Shown: positions 3,831 through 9,347 of the stretch, in pieces
How the letters are laid out: every line of letters begins with the position of its first letter
How positions within the stretch are numbered: the first letter of the stretch is position 1
IMG/VR virus record: IMGVR_UViG_3300025687_000391
Span: 1-21,423 of that record
Strand: one strand, 5' to 3'
From: a virus
Length of the DNA stretch: 21,423 nucleotides
The notes under the pieces: model-generated
The model's input: only the letters and a program-made list of their open reading frames with translations
What the model was told of the DNA's origin: nothing
Database searches by the model: none
Position numbers and translations under genes: made by a program

Positions 3831-3850
3831 CAGAGATGGTGGGGTTTTTT
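3825..3850 (+). terminator. Rho-independent terminator of the tmRNA gene
   Basis: CCCCACC (3825-3831) pairs with GGTGGGG (3838-3844); an A-T pair closes a GAGA loop, and TTTTTT follows at 3845-3850. The 5' strand of this stem is also the 3' strand of the alternative helix with 3791-3796, so the two structures exclude each other. Confidence 0.9.
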
Positions 3851-3863
3851 ATATATACTAGTA

Positions 3864-3893
3864 CCTTTATATCATGTTTTTCTAGTATAAAGG
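3864..3893 (+). promoter_or_regulatory. Hairpin over the ribosome binding site of the holin-like gene
   Basis: CCTTTATA (3864-3871) pairs with TATAAAGG (3886-3893), 8 bp, loop 14 nt. The 3' strand includes most of the AAGGA ribosome binding site (3890-3894) 6 nt before the ATG, so the stem would hide it. Whether it tunes expression of the membrane protein is inference. Confidence 0.5.
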
Positions 3894-3899
3894 ATAAAC

Positions 3900-4229
3900 A
3901 TGCAGAACGACGATTTCCACTCACAGTTATTAAGATTCGGGATTGATTTAGGATTTTTAGTATCTGGATTCTTCGGTGCATTGATCTTATCAATCAAGAA
4001 GAAGAAGCAAAAACTAAGCAAACAAATAATGTGCATAACCATGGGTACTATTTGTGCGAATTTTCTCACACCACTAGTACTTAACTTCGCCCCCGAATCT
4101 CTTCAAGATAAGGGAAAATACGCGGTAGCATTCATGATGGGTTATATCGGACTCAAGAGTCTAGAGGAATTGTCAGATGTTATTTCTGATTATATTAAGT
4201 CCAAAAGACCAAAAACCCCAACCCCTTGA
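3900..4229 (+). CDS. Holin-like small membrane protein
   Basis: 109 residues from ATG 3900, with AAGGA 5 nt before it. Hydrophobic segments lie at about residues 15-32 (GIDLGFLVSGFFGALILSI), 43-62 (IMCITMGTICANFLTPLVLN) and 73-86 (YAVAFMMGYIGLKS), separated by a KKKKQK loop; the C-terminus is charged and ends KRPKTPTP. The size, two to three membrane spans and basic tail fit a phage holin, which would time lysis by permeabilising the inner membrane. No lysozyme or spanin gene is adjacent, so another small membrane role is possible. The final codons carry a promoter-like TTGACA. Confidence 0.55.
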   Translation: MQNDDFHSQLLRFGIDLGFLVSGFFGALILSIKKKKQKLSKQIMCITMGTICANFLTPLVLNFAPESLQDKGKYAVAFMMGYIGLKSLEELSDVISDYIKSKRPKTPTP

Positions 4230-4254
4230 CAACGTATACATACTGATATAGAAT
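4226..4254 (+). promoter_or_regulatory. Possible sigma70-type promoter, near-leaderless
   Basis: TTGACA at 4226-4231 and TAGAAT at 4249-4254 with a 17-bp spacer. The predicted start (about 4261) lies after the GGGAGG ribosome binding site (4255-4260) and 6 nt before the ATG, so a transcript from here would lack that site. This makes the element less certain than the others. Confidence 0.45.
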
Positions 4255-4266
4255 GGGAGGTTCAAC

Positions 4267-4503
4267 ATGAGAAGAGAAGTAAAGAGATCGGACTTGGTTT
4301 ACTTGCAAGCGAAGAAAGATGATCGCTGCATTGACATGCTTCTTACGATGAAAGAAATTGAAAAAGCAGTCGCCAGAGCAGAAGATCCAAAGAATTCAGA
4401 CAAGATTCCATCCGACTGTTGCACATGTTGGCCTATTGATAAACCCCCAAAGTGTAAGTTTTGGGATCGTATAATGTTTAAATGTCCAGAAGATAAGGAG
4501 TAA
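4267..4503 (+). CDS. Cys-rich C-terminal phage protein, unknown (78 aa)
   Basis: ATG 4267 with GGGAGG at 4255-4260. The first 45 residues are charged and helical (CIDMLLTMKEIEKAVARAED). The last 30 contain five Cys: D-CCTCW at about 51-55, then CKFWDRIMFKC near the end. The spacing CCxC...C...C could bind a metal, but it matches no family I recognise. It is followed, 5 nt after its stop, by the Sm-like gene whose AAGGAG overlaps its last codons. Confidence 0.7.
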   Translation: MRREVKRSDLVYLQAKKDDRCIDMLLTMKEIEKAVARAEDPKNSDKIPSDCCTCWPIDKPPKCKFWDRIMFKCPEDKE

Positions 4504-4508
4504 TTATT

Positions 4509-4820
4509 ATGGCAGTGAAAATTGTTCGTCTAATGAGTGGTGAAGAGATTATCGCAAGCGTTGAGGAAACTAAAACCTCAGTGACTCTTAAAGATCCTTC
4601 GGTTCTAATTCCATCCCCCGAAGGAAAGTTGCTCTTGGCAAAATGGTTGCCATACGCTAATGTTGAGGATGGAATTGATCTATTAAAGTCTCATGTAGTG
4701 TTCATGGTTGACGCACAAAAGGATCTAGAAGACCATTACACAAATGTTGTTGTAAATAATCTGGTAATTCCTGGTAAAAAGGTAATTGATCCTTCAGCAA
4801 ACCTTAAGTTGTCAGTCTGA
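4509..4820 (+). CDS. Sm-like-fold phage protein
   Basis: 103 residues; AAGGAG at 4496-4501 precedes ATG 4509. The N-terminus KIVRLMSGEEIIASVEE, then VTLKDPSVLIP and later HVVFMVDAQKDLEDHY, follows the strand-turn-strand pattern (L.SGE.I...V) of Sm/LSm-like proteins found in T4-like marine phages. Such proteins are thought to bind RNA by analogy with Hfq, but phage members are uncharacterised. No membrane span or cysteine. Family assignment is from pattern memory. Confidence 0.6.
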   Translation: MAVKIVRLMSGEEIIASVEETKTSVTLKDPSVLIPSPEGKLLLAKWLPYANVEDGIDLLKSHVVFMVDAQKDLEDHYTNVVVNNLVIPGKKVIDPSANLKLSV

Positions 4821-4825
4821 CAGGC

Positions 4826-4860
4826 TTGACATGGATACCCATTTGTGGTACAATGGGTAT
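4826..4860 (+). promoter_or_regulatory. Sigma70-type promoter with operator-like palindrome, for tRNA-Arg
   Basis: TTGACA at 4826-4831 and TACAAT at 4849-4854, 17-bp spacer. ATACCCATT (4835-4843) and AATGGGTAT (4852-4860) form a perfect 9-bp inverted repeat covering the spacer, the -10 hexamer and the start region, as a repressor site would. It begins right after the Sm-like gene and ends 2 nt before tRNA-Arg. Confidence 0.75.
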
Positions 4861-4862
4861 AT

Positions 4863-4936
4863 ATCCCTGTAGCTCAGTTGGATAGAGCAACAGCCTTCTA
4901 AGCTGTGGGTCAGAGGTTCGAGCCCTCTCAGGGATG
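4863..4936 (+). tRNA. tRNA-Arg (anticodon UCU)
   Basis: Acceptor ATCCCTG with CAGGGAT, D stem GCTC/GAGC, anticodon stem ACAGC/GCTGT around loop CTTCTAA (anticodon at 4897-4899), T arm AGAGG-TTCGAGC-CCTCT, discriminator G4936. It reads AGA/AGG, common codons in this phage. The next gene begins 14 nt downstream. Confidence 0.95.
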
Positions 4937-4950
4937 CTTGGAGGTTTACA

Positions 4951-5358
4951 ATGTCAATCAAAACATATAATGTGTTTAATACAATTCGTGTTAGTCCCCC
5001 GTTTCTCAGAAGAATGAAAGGAAAAAATATGTCAAAGATTACAAATTTATTCGTTAATGTTCTAGGGTGGGTTGGCGTTCTTACTCATGTCTTTGTGTTT
5101 TTCGCTGGCAAGAATCTTGCTCCTCGCACTGGAGATATGTTTGAACTGTTTGGTTCTCTCTGCTTCGGAGTCGGTGTGCTTGTTTATATCGCACTCAGCA
5201 AGACCGAAGCAGAATTCAAGCGTGAGCGTGACGATCTCTATCGTGAGTGGGATGCTTGCTATCGTTACATTGATGATGGTCTACGAGAAGTTCGTGATGA
5301 TGTAGAGAGACTAAATCATGTGTCTCAGTGCTGCAATGTGAAGAACTCACGAAAGTGA
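4951..5358 (+). CDS. Membrane protein with C-terminal coiled coil, unknown
   Basis: Start 4951 is chosen for its GGAGG 6 nt upstream; an internal ATG at 5029 (MSKITNLF, with AAAGGAAAAA before it) is an alternative. From the first start the 135 residues have a basic N-terminal segment, two hydrophobic spans (NLFVNVLGWVGVLTHVFVFF and FGSLCFGVGVLVYIAL), and a long charged helix (AEFKRERDDLYREWDACYRY onward) to residue about 125 with heptad-like spacing. The layout could suit a spanin- or holin-associated protein, but no family is recognised. Confidence 0.7.
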   Translation: MSIKTYNVFNTIRVSPPFLRRMKGKNMSKITNLFVNVLGWVGVLTHVFVFFAGKNLAPRTGDMFELFGSLCFGVGVLVYIALSKTEAEFKRERDDLYREWDACYRYIDDGLREVRDDVERLNHVSQCCNVKNSRK

Positions 5359-5380
5359 GAAATAATATACATAAAGGTGA

Positions 5381-5599
5381 ATGATTCAAGTCACATATCT
5401 CTACTCTTTTATTGAGTTAAGTGGCAAACCTAAAAGATTTTTAGAATCAAAACCTGAATGTAAAATTAGGGGTTACGGTGTCTCAACGGATGCCGTAACC
5501 CTTTCTGTTTGGTATGAGAATACCCAAGCATTTAATGTCATAAACAAAAGTCTTCAGGACCGATTCGGTATCGTTCCTCAAGATGTCAAGTTTGTTTAG
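5381..5599 (+). CDS. Small phage protein of unknown function (72 aa)
   Basis: ATG 5381, with AAAGGTGA just upstream. The product alternates short strands and helices (QVTYLYSFIELS, CKIRGYGVSTDAVTLSVWYE, FNVINKSLQDRFGIVPQDVK) and looks like a compact alpha/beta domain. It contains no known motif. It is followed after 9 nt by another small gene with a strong AGGAGG, probably co-transcribed. Confidence 0.65.
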   Translation: MIQVTYLYSFIELSGKPKRFLESKPECKIRGYGVSTDAVTLSVWYENTQAFNVINKSLQDRFGIVPQDVKFV

Positions 5600-5608
5600 G
5601 AGGACGCC

Positions 5609-5794
5609 ATGAAGTTATTTAAAGTCAAGGCAGAGCAAGTCATTTTCCACACCATCAATATTCTAGCAAATGACGAAAATGAGGCAACCTCTAGAGCAAA
5701 CGAATTGATACAAAATAGAAAAGCATTCTCCACTAGTCAGGAAATTCAAATCACTGATGTCAGTGCTTCAGATCCTAGATTGGAAGCTGCTTAA
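5609..5794 (+). CDS. Small phage protein of unknown function (61 aa)
   Basis: AGGAGG at 5598-5603 and ATG 5609 mark the start. The product MKLFKVKAEQVIFHTINIL then ANDENEATSRANELIQ has a strand-strand-helix plan in which an acidic loop precedes a helix; many small phage proteins share it, without known function. It is the last gene of the rightward accessory region. Its TAA overlaps, by three bases on the opposite strand, the stop codon of the leftward gene that follows. Confidence 0.68.
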   Translation: MKLFKVKAEQVIFHTINILANDENEATSRANELIQNRKAFSTSQEIQITDVSASDPRLEAA

Positions 5795-6807
5795 AAATTT
5801 CTGCCGTAGAATTTAGTTCTACTGATCGTGTTGTTGATATTCACCACGGCATCTGCCAAGGTGTTGGTGATTTGAACCAGATTATCAGTTGTGGTAGTCT
5901 GCACAGCAGTACTTGTCTCTGGTGTGGAGCAGAATGTGCCTAGAGTAAGTTCTGTAGTTACACCTTTTACGGTGCTAGATCTTGCTCTACACTGTGAGAG
6001 TGTGTGGTTGTTATTACATGAAACAATCACTCCACCAGAGTATTCTATACAAGCACCAACATCTCTTTCTTCTGTGTTGGGAGTAGTTGTGTACTTATCA
6101 ACAACTGAAACATATACTTCAATCTTGATTTTTTGATTTGTATAATCTACTTCTTCCAATACTCCCTGAATCTCTATAAACTCGTTTCCTTCAGAATCAA
6201 CTTCTAGTTTCAAGACCTTCAGAGGAACAGTATCAGAACTTATTCTAATATAGTCCCCCACCTTCACTCCAAGATAGTTGAATGAATTCTTTGTGTTCTT
6301 TCCTAATTTGTTTTTAATTAGAGTTTTGTTTTCGTCTGGTGTCTTAAGCGAAGGAACACTTAGATATGGAATCTGTTCAAAGTTTAATTTGTTGTACTTC
6401 GTGATACCACTGTACAGACTTTCAACTGTGGTGACATCCGCCTGTATGACTCCATTGAAATAACTTCTATACACATATGTTCCAGACACATCTGCTGAAA
6501 AATCAAAATTTGGATCCTTATAATAACCATTTGTTATTGTAAGTGTCGTACCAGTTGTAATTTGATCAAAGAATTCCTTTGTTGCTTTTTCGGCATCAGA
6601 ATTTGTCTGATTGCTGTAGTCTATTAGGCACTTGGTGTTGTTAGTGTGAAATAAAAATGTAGGTGTAGCAACGATGCCTCTCTTTAGACTTAGTGTTTCT
6701 GGTTTTGCTCTTTCTATGCTGATTCCATACAGCAAAGAATATCTAACCAATACCAGTTTTTCTTTTTCTGTTTGTTTAAGAGAGGATGTCGTTTTATTTC
6801 TTATCAT
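5791..6807 (-). CDS. Probable virion structural protein, unknown (338 aa)
   Basis: The start overlaps the stop of the upstream leftward gene by 4 nt (ATGA), so the two are coupled. The N-terminal 100 residues are mixed alpha/beta; the middle (GVKVGDYIRISSDTVPLKVL and FIEIQGVLEEVDYTNQKIKI) is beta-rich and resembles the small barrel domains of baseplate and tail proteins. The C-terminal third has four Cys in short spacing (ACIEYSGGVIVSC, SQCRARS, TFCST) and a Thr/Asn-rich end. No catalytic motif. Pairing with a Gly/Ser repeat protein suggests a fibre or tail-tip role, but this is inference from context. Confidence 0.65.
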   Translation of the reverse strand: MIRNKTTSSLKQTEKEKLVLVRYSLLYGISIERAKPETLSLKRGIVATPTFLFHTNNTKCLIDYSNQTNSDAEKATKEFFDQITTGTTLTITNGYYKDPNFDFSADVSGTYVYRSYFNGVIQADVTTVESLYSGITKYNKLNFEQIPYLSVPSLKTPDENKTLIKNKLGKNTKNSFNYLGVKVGDYIRISSDTVPLKVLKLEVDSEGNEFIEIQGVLEEVDYTNQKIKIEVYVSVVDKYTTTPNTEERDVGACIEYSGGVIVSCNNNHTLSQCRARSSTVKGVTTELTLGTFCSTPETSTAVQTTTTDNLVQITNTLADAVVNINNTISRTKFYGRNF

Positions 6808-8048
6808 GTTGCGATATATGCTAGAGTTGCTGATCCCGCAGATGTTCTAACAAATATAGATCCAAGAGTACTGACTTCAAGGAATAGAGTTTCGCCAGGA
6901 CTCAAGACATAACCATTGGTCGTTGTCAATGCGAGTGAATTTCCGACGTAAATGTCAGTCGTGTTTGTTGCCAATGATTTGATTGTAACACCAGATTTCA
7001 GACCTGTTTGATTTCCAAGAATGGAAGTATTTGAAGTGACTGTGACTTGAGAATGTGAAATTCTATTTGCTCTTGCGATAGAATTTACAATTACTCTTGC
7101 TCCATCACCACCTGTGTTGATGAGGTTAAGAATATCAAGCGCATATCCTGCATTTGTCGCAACAGTTCCGATGTTGGTCTTGAGTGATTCAATCTCATCA
7201 ATGATATCCGTATCATCAATTGAAACTGTTCCAGAGACACCAACGGGAACCGCAGTATATGCTCCAATTTCTACAGCACCTCCTGCGAGACTTCCTTGAA
7301 TAGTGACTGGTGTTGCACCAGAAAGACCTTGAACCCTTAGAGCATTATCTGCTGCGTCGTTGGTCACTCCAACTGTTGATGAAAGTGAAACCGAGAAAGT
7401 AAATCCAGCATTTGTGACTGCTACCTTGAGTGCGTCTCCAGATATTCCAAGAGGAGTTCCTGCTACATTAAGATTCGCTTCAATGTACGTTGATCCACCA
7501 GGACCATATACAGAAACAGAATCATCAGCAGCAACTAATTGGAATCCACCACTAATTCCTACGTCACCATAAACATAAACACTATCGGTGGACGAATCTA
7601 AATGTCTTCCACCAGTAATAGCAATTGCGGTTGCTCCACTGATTCCATAGACGCCTACATTATTGGTGACAGAAACTGATCCAGAGACTGCGACGGCCTG
7701 ACCACCAGAGATGCCTTGAATTGATCCAGTAATTCCAACAGGAGCATCTGTAGAGAAAGTAGAACCCTTTACGATCAAAGGAATGGTTGGATTTGTGCGA
7801 ACATAGAAATCACCAGTACCAGAAATCGTTCCACTGATGGGAATTGTAGTGCCAGTGATGCCGTATATCTTTACAGGGAATGGATATGTCTCACTTGCTC
7901 TATATGTGGTGCTATCGTCACCCCAAGAAACCTTTGCGATCTGAGCATGAGCAAGACTAAATCCAGTTCCACTTGTACCATAATCAGTGGCAAGAATAGC
8001 AGTTCCAGATGCTATTGTGATTTCAATGTTGTCGGCAGTATATGGCAT
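6804..8048 (-). CDS. Gly/Ser-rich beta-repeat virion protein, fibre-like
   Basis: 414 residues with AAGGGA before the ATG at 8048. The first 60 residues form a short head; residues about 60-270 contain degenerate repeats of the type V.GISG...V.VSGSVSV.N, at 15-25 residue intervals, as in beta-helical or beta-sandwich stalks. A short helix (IIDEIESLKTNIG) follows, then a C-terminal domain from about 310 with TDIYVGNS, YVLSPGETLFLEV and IFVRTSAGSATLAYI, a pattern common at the ends of small phage structural proteins. No cysteine. It probably forms a trimeric fibre or surface decoration; the exact site in the virion is unknown. Confidence 0.68.
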   Translation of the reverse strand: MPYTADNIEITIASGTAILATDYGTSGTGFSLAHAQIAKVSWGDDSTTYRASETYPFPVKIYGITGTTIPISGTISGTGDFYVRTNPTIPLIVKGSTFSTDAPVGITGSIQGISGGQAVAVSGSVSVTNNVGVYGISGATAIAITGGRHLDSSTDSVYVYGDVGISGGFQLVAADDSVSVYGPGGSTYIEANLNVAGTPLGISGDALKVAVTNAGFTFSVSLSSTVGVTNDAADNALRVQGLSGATPVTIQGSLAGGAVEIGAYTAVPVGVSGTVSIDDTDIIDEIESLKTNIGTVATNAGYALDILNLINTGGDGARVIVNSIARANRISHSQVTVTSNTSILGNQTGLKSGVTIKSLATNTTDIYVGNSLALTTTNGYVLSPGETLFLEVSTLGSIFVRTSAGSATLAYIAT

Positions 8049-8084
8049 ATATTATTCCCTTTATTCTTATATATAGTGTAGAGA

Positions 8085-8112
8085 TTGACAGTGTTTAAAA
8101 CCATGGTATAAT
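8085..8112 (+). promoter_or_regulatory. Sigma70-type promoter for gp33
   Basis: TTGACA at 8085-8090 and TATAAT at 8107-8112, 16-bp spacer, in the 70-nt gap between divergent genes. The expected start (about 8118-8119) coincides with the ATG of gp33 at 8119, so the message may be leaderless. Confidence 0.8.
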
Positions 8113-8118
8113 GAGTTT

Positions 8119-8346
8119 ATGATATTCAACATTACCCGAGAAGAATTTTCCAAACGCATAGAAAACTATGTAAGAGACAAGAATTCATCATATATGGACG
8201 CTGTTATTTATTATTTTGAAGAGTATTCGTATGATTTTTCTCTTGCCCCAAAACTTTTAACCAGACCACTGCTTGAAAAGATTGAGCAAGAGGGTAGAGA
8301 TTTAAATCTTTTACCAAGAATTAAGAACAAATTGCCTCTGGGTTGA
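8119..8346 (+). CDS. gp33: Late-transcription coactivator gp33
   Basis: 75 residues. The core (FSKRIENYVRDKNSSYMDAV, then IYYFEEYSYDFSLAPKLLTR, and EKIEQEGRDLNLLP) matches the T4 gp33 family: helix, SY.DAV, an aromatic-acidic stretch, L...L..KI..E...LNLLP. gp33 binds the beta-flap of host RNA polymerase and links it to the sliding clamp gp45, so that late genes are transcribed with replication. T4 gp33 is 112 residues; this shorter form is usual in marine relatives and keeps the C-terminal hydrophobic region (LPRIKNKLPLG). No ribosome binding site is seen. The stop codon overlaps the -35 of the gp32 promoter. Confidence 0.88.
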   Translation: MIFNITREEFSKRIENYVRDKNSSYMDAVIYYFEEYSYDFSLAPKLLTRPLLEKIEQEGRDLNLLPRIKNKLPLG

Positions 8347-8371
8347 CAGGCAATATTACACATGGTATACT
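8343..8371 (+). promoter_or_regulatory. Sigma70-type promoter for gp32
   Basis: TTGACA at 8343-8348, overlapping the gp33 stop, and TATACT at 8366-8371 with a 17-bp spacer. The start is expected near 8378 and the gp32 leader is about 60 nt. Confidence 0.8.
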
Positions 8372-8376
8372 TCAGG

Positions 8377-8423
8377 GGTGGGGAGTTCCCACCGTCAAGT
8401 AAAAGTCCAAGGGAGATCCTTGG
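8377..8423 (+). promoter_or_regulatory. Twin hairpins in the gp32 mRNA leader
   Basis: GGTGGG (8377-8382) pairs with CCCACC (8388-8393), and CCAAGG (8407-8412) pairs with CCTTGG (8418-8423); both have 6-bp stems and 5-nt loops. In T4 the gp32 leader folds into a pseudoknot that nucleates gp32 binding and represses translation. Here the two hairpins occupy the same place, so a similar autoregulation is possible. The predicted transcription start is close to the base of the first hairpin. Confidence 0.5.
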
Positions 8424-8437
8424 GGAAAGTAGGCAGT

Positions 8438-9328
8438 ATGGGTTTTAGCGATCTTAAGAAGAAGTCCAAAGCAGGAATTGAAGATCTCATCAAGAAGATG
8501 GATGATCAGACAAAGGCAAAGGACTACAAGGATGATCGTTTCTGGCGTCCTGAGCAAGACAAGTCAGGAAACGGGTTTGCGATCATTCGTTTTCTTCCTC
8601 CAGTTGACGGGGAAGACGTACCTTGGGTAAAGGTATACAATCATGCGTTTCAGGGACCAGGTGGTTGGTACATTGAGAATTCTCTCACGACTCTTGGTCA
8701 GAAGGATCCAGTTGGTGAACTCAATAACATGCTCTGGAATTCAGGTCTAGAGTCAGATAAGGATCTTGCCCGTGTTCGTAAGCGTAAACTCACTTACATC
8801 TCTAATATCTACGTTGTTTCGGATCCTGCGAATCCTCAAAACGAAGGTAAAGTCTTTCTCTATAAATACGGAACCAAGATCTTTGAGAAGATTCAGGAAG
8901 TCATGAAGCCTGAGTTCCAAGATGAGGAACCAGTCAATCCGTTTGATTTTTGGAAGGGTGCTAACTTCCGCATCAAGATTCGCAAGGTTGGTGGTTACAC
9001 CAACTACGACGCATCAAAGTTTGATTCAATGACTCCTCTCTCTGGAGATGATGCTCAACTCGAACGAATCTGGAAGTCGCAACATGCTCTTCTTCCATTC
9101 CTTGATTCTTCAAACTTCAAGTCGTATGAAGAACTGAAGGCAAGAATGCAAGAGGTTCTTGGTGGAGATATTCGTGGTGGTGCTCCTACAAATCAGAAGA
9201 CTGCTGAAGACATCGCAGAAGAACTGGTGGAAAAGAAGCCTACTCTCAAGCAGAAGAAACCAGTTGAAGATGATGTTGAAGATGAATCCGATGCACTCAG
9301 TTACTTTCAGCGACTTGCTGAAGACTGA
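8438..9328 (+). CDS. gp32: Single-stranded DNA-binding protein gp32, zinc-free type
   Basis: 296 residues (T4: 301). ATG 8438 is chosen because MGFSDLKKKSKAGIEDLIKK is the usual N-terminal cooperativity region of gp32; upstream in-frame codons run through the leader hairpins. The core contains NGFAIIRFLPP (44-54) and WYIENSLTT (77-85), both gp32 hallmarks, and the C-terminus is acidic and ends SYFQRLAED. It coats ssDNA in replication, recombination and repair. The zinc site is missing: where T4 has C77, C87 and C90, this protein has S82, D90 and G93; only H69 remains, and it has no cysteine at all. Similar losses occur in marine T4-like phages. Confidence 0.95.
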   Translation: MGFSDLKKKSKAGIEDLIKKMDDQTKAKDYKDDRFWRPEQDKSGNGFAIIRFLPPVDGEDVPWVKVYNHAFQGPGGWYIENSLTTLGQKDPVGELNNMLWNSGLESDKDLARVRKRKLTYISNIYVVSDPANPQNEGKVFLYKYGTKIFEKIQEVMKPEFQDEEPVNPFDFWKGANFRIKIRKVGGYTNYDASKFDSMTPLSGDDAQLERIWKSQHALLPFLDSSNFKSYEELKARMQEVLGGDIRGGAPTNQKTAEDIAEELVEKKPTLKQKKPVEDDVEDESDALSYFQRLAED

Positions 9329-9347
9329 TTAACAAACTTTCTCTCCT

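Larger units (their letters stand above)
3479..3850 (+). ncRNA. ssrA: Circularly permuted (two-piece) tmRNA gene
   Basis: tmRNA frees stalled ribosomes, acting first as an alanyl-tRNA and then as a short message for a degradation tag. Here the 3' (acceptor) half comes first: T arm GGGGG-TGCGAAT-CCCCC (3516-3532), then acceptor strand CGACTCC (3533-3539) and A3540. The 5' (coding) half follows: GGGGTCG (3667-3673), then an AATCGACAA D-loop region typical of tmRNA. The two strands pair over all 7 positions with G3-U70, the identity mark for alanyl-tRNA synthetase. A tag frame ends at 3786, and a terminator closes the gene. GATATC at 3481-3486 and 3708-3713, and CCC/GGG nearby, could join the pieces as helix P2. 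Permuted genes are known from alphaproteobacteria, some cyanobacteria and some betaproteobacteria; the host is inferred to be one of these. Confidence 0.88.

Noticed and set aside
5072-5305. 77-codon open frame inside the coiled-coil membrane gene
   Set aside because: Different frame of a gene with a good ribosome binding site; no start signal of its own.
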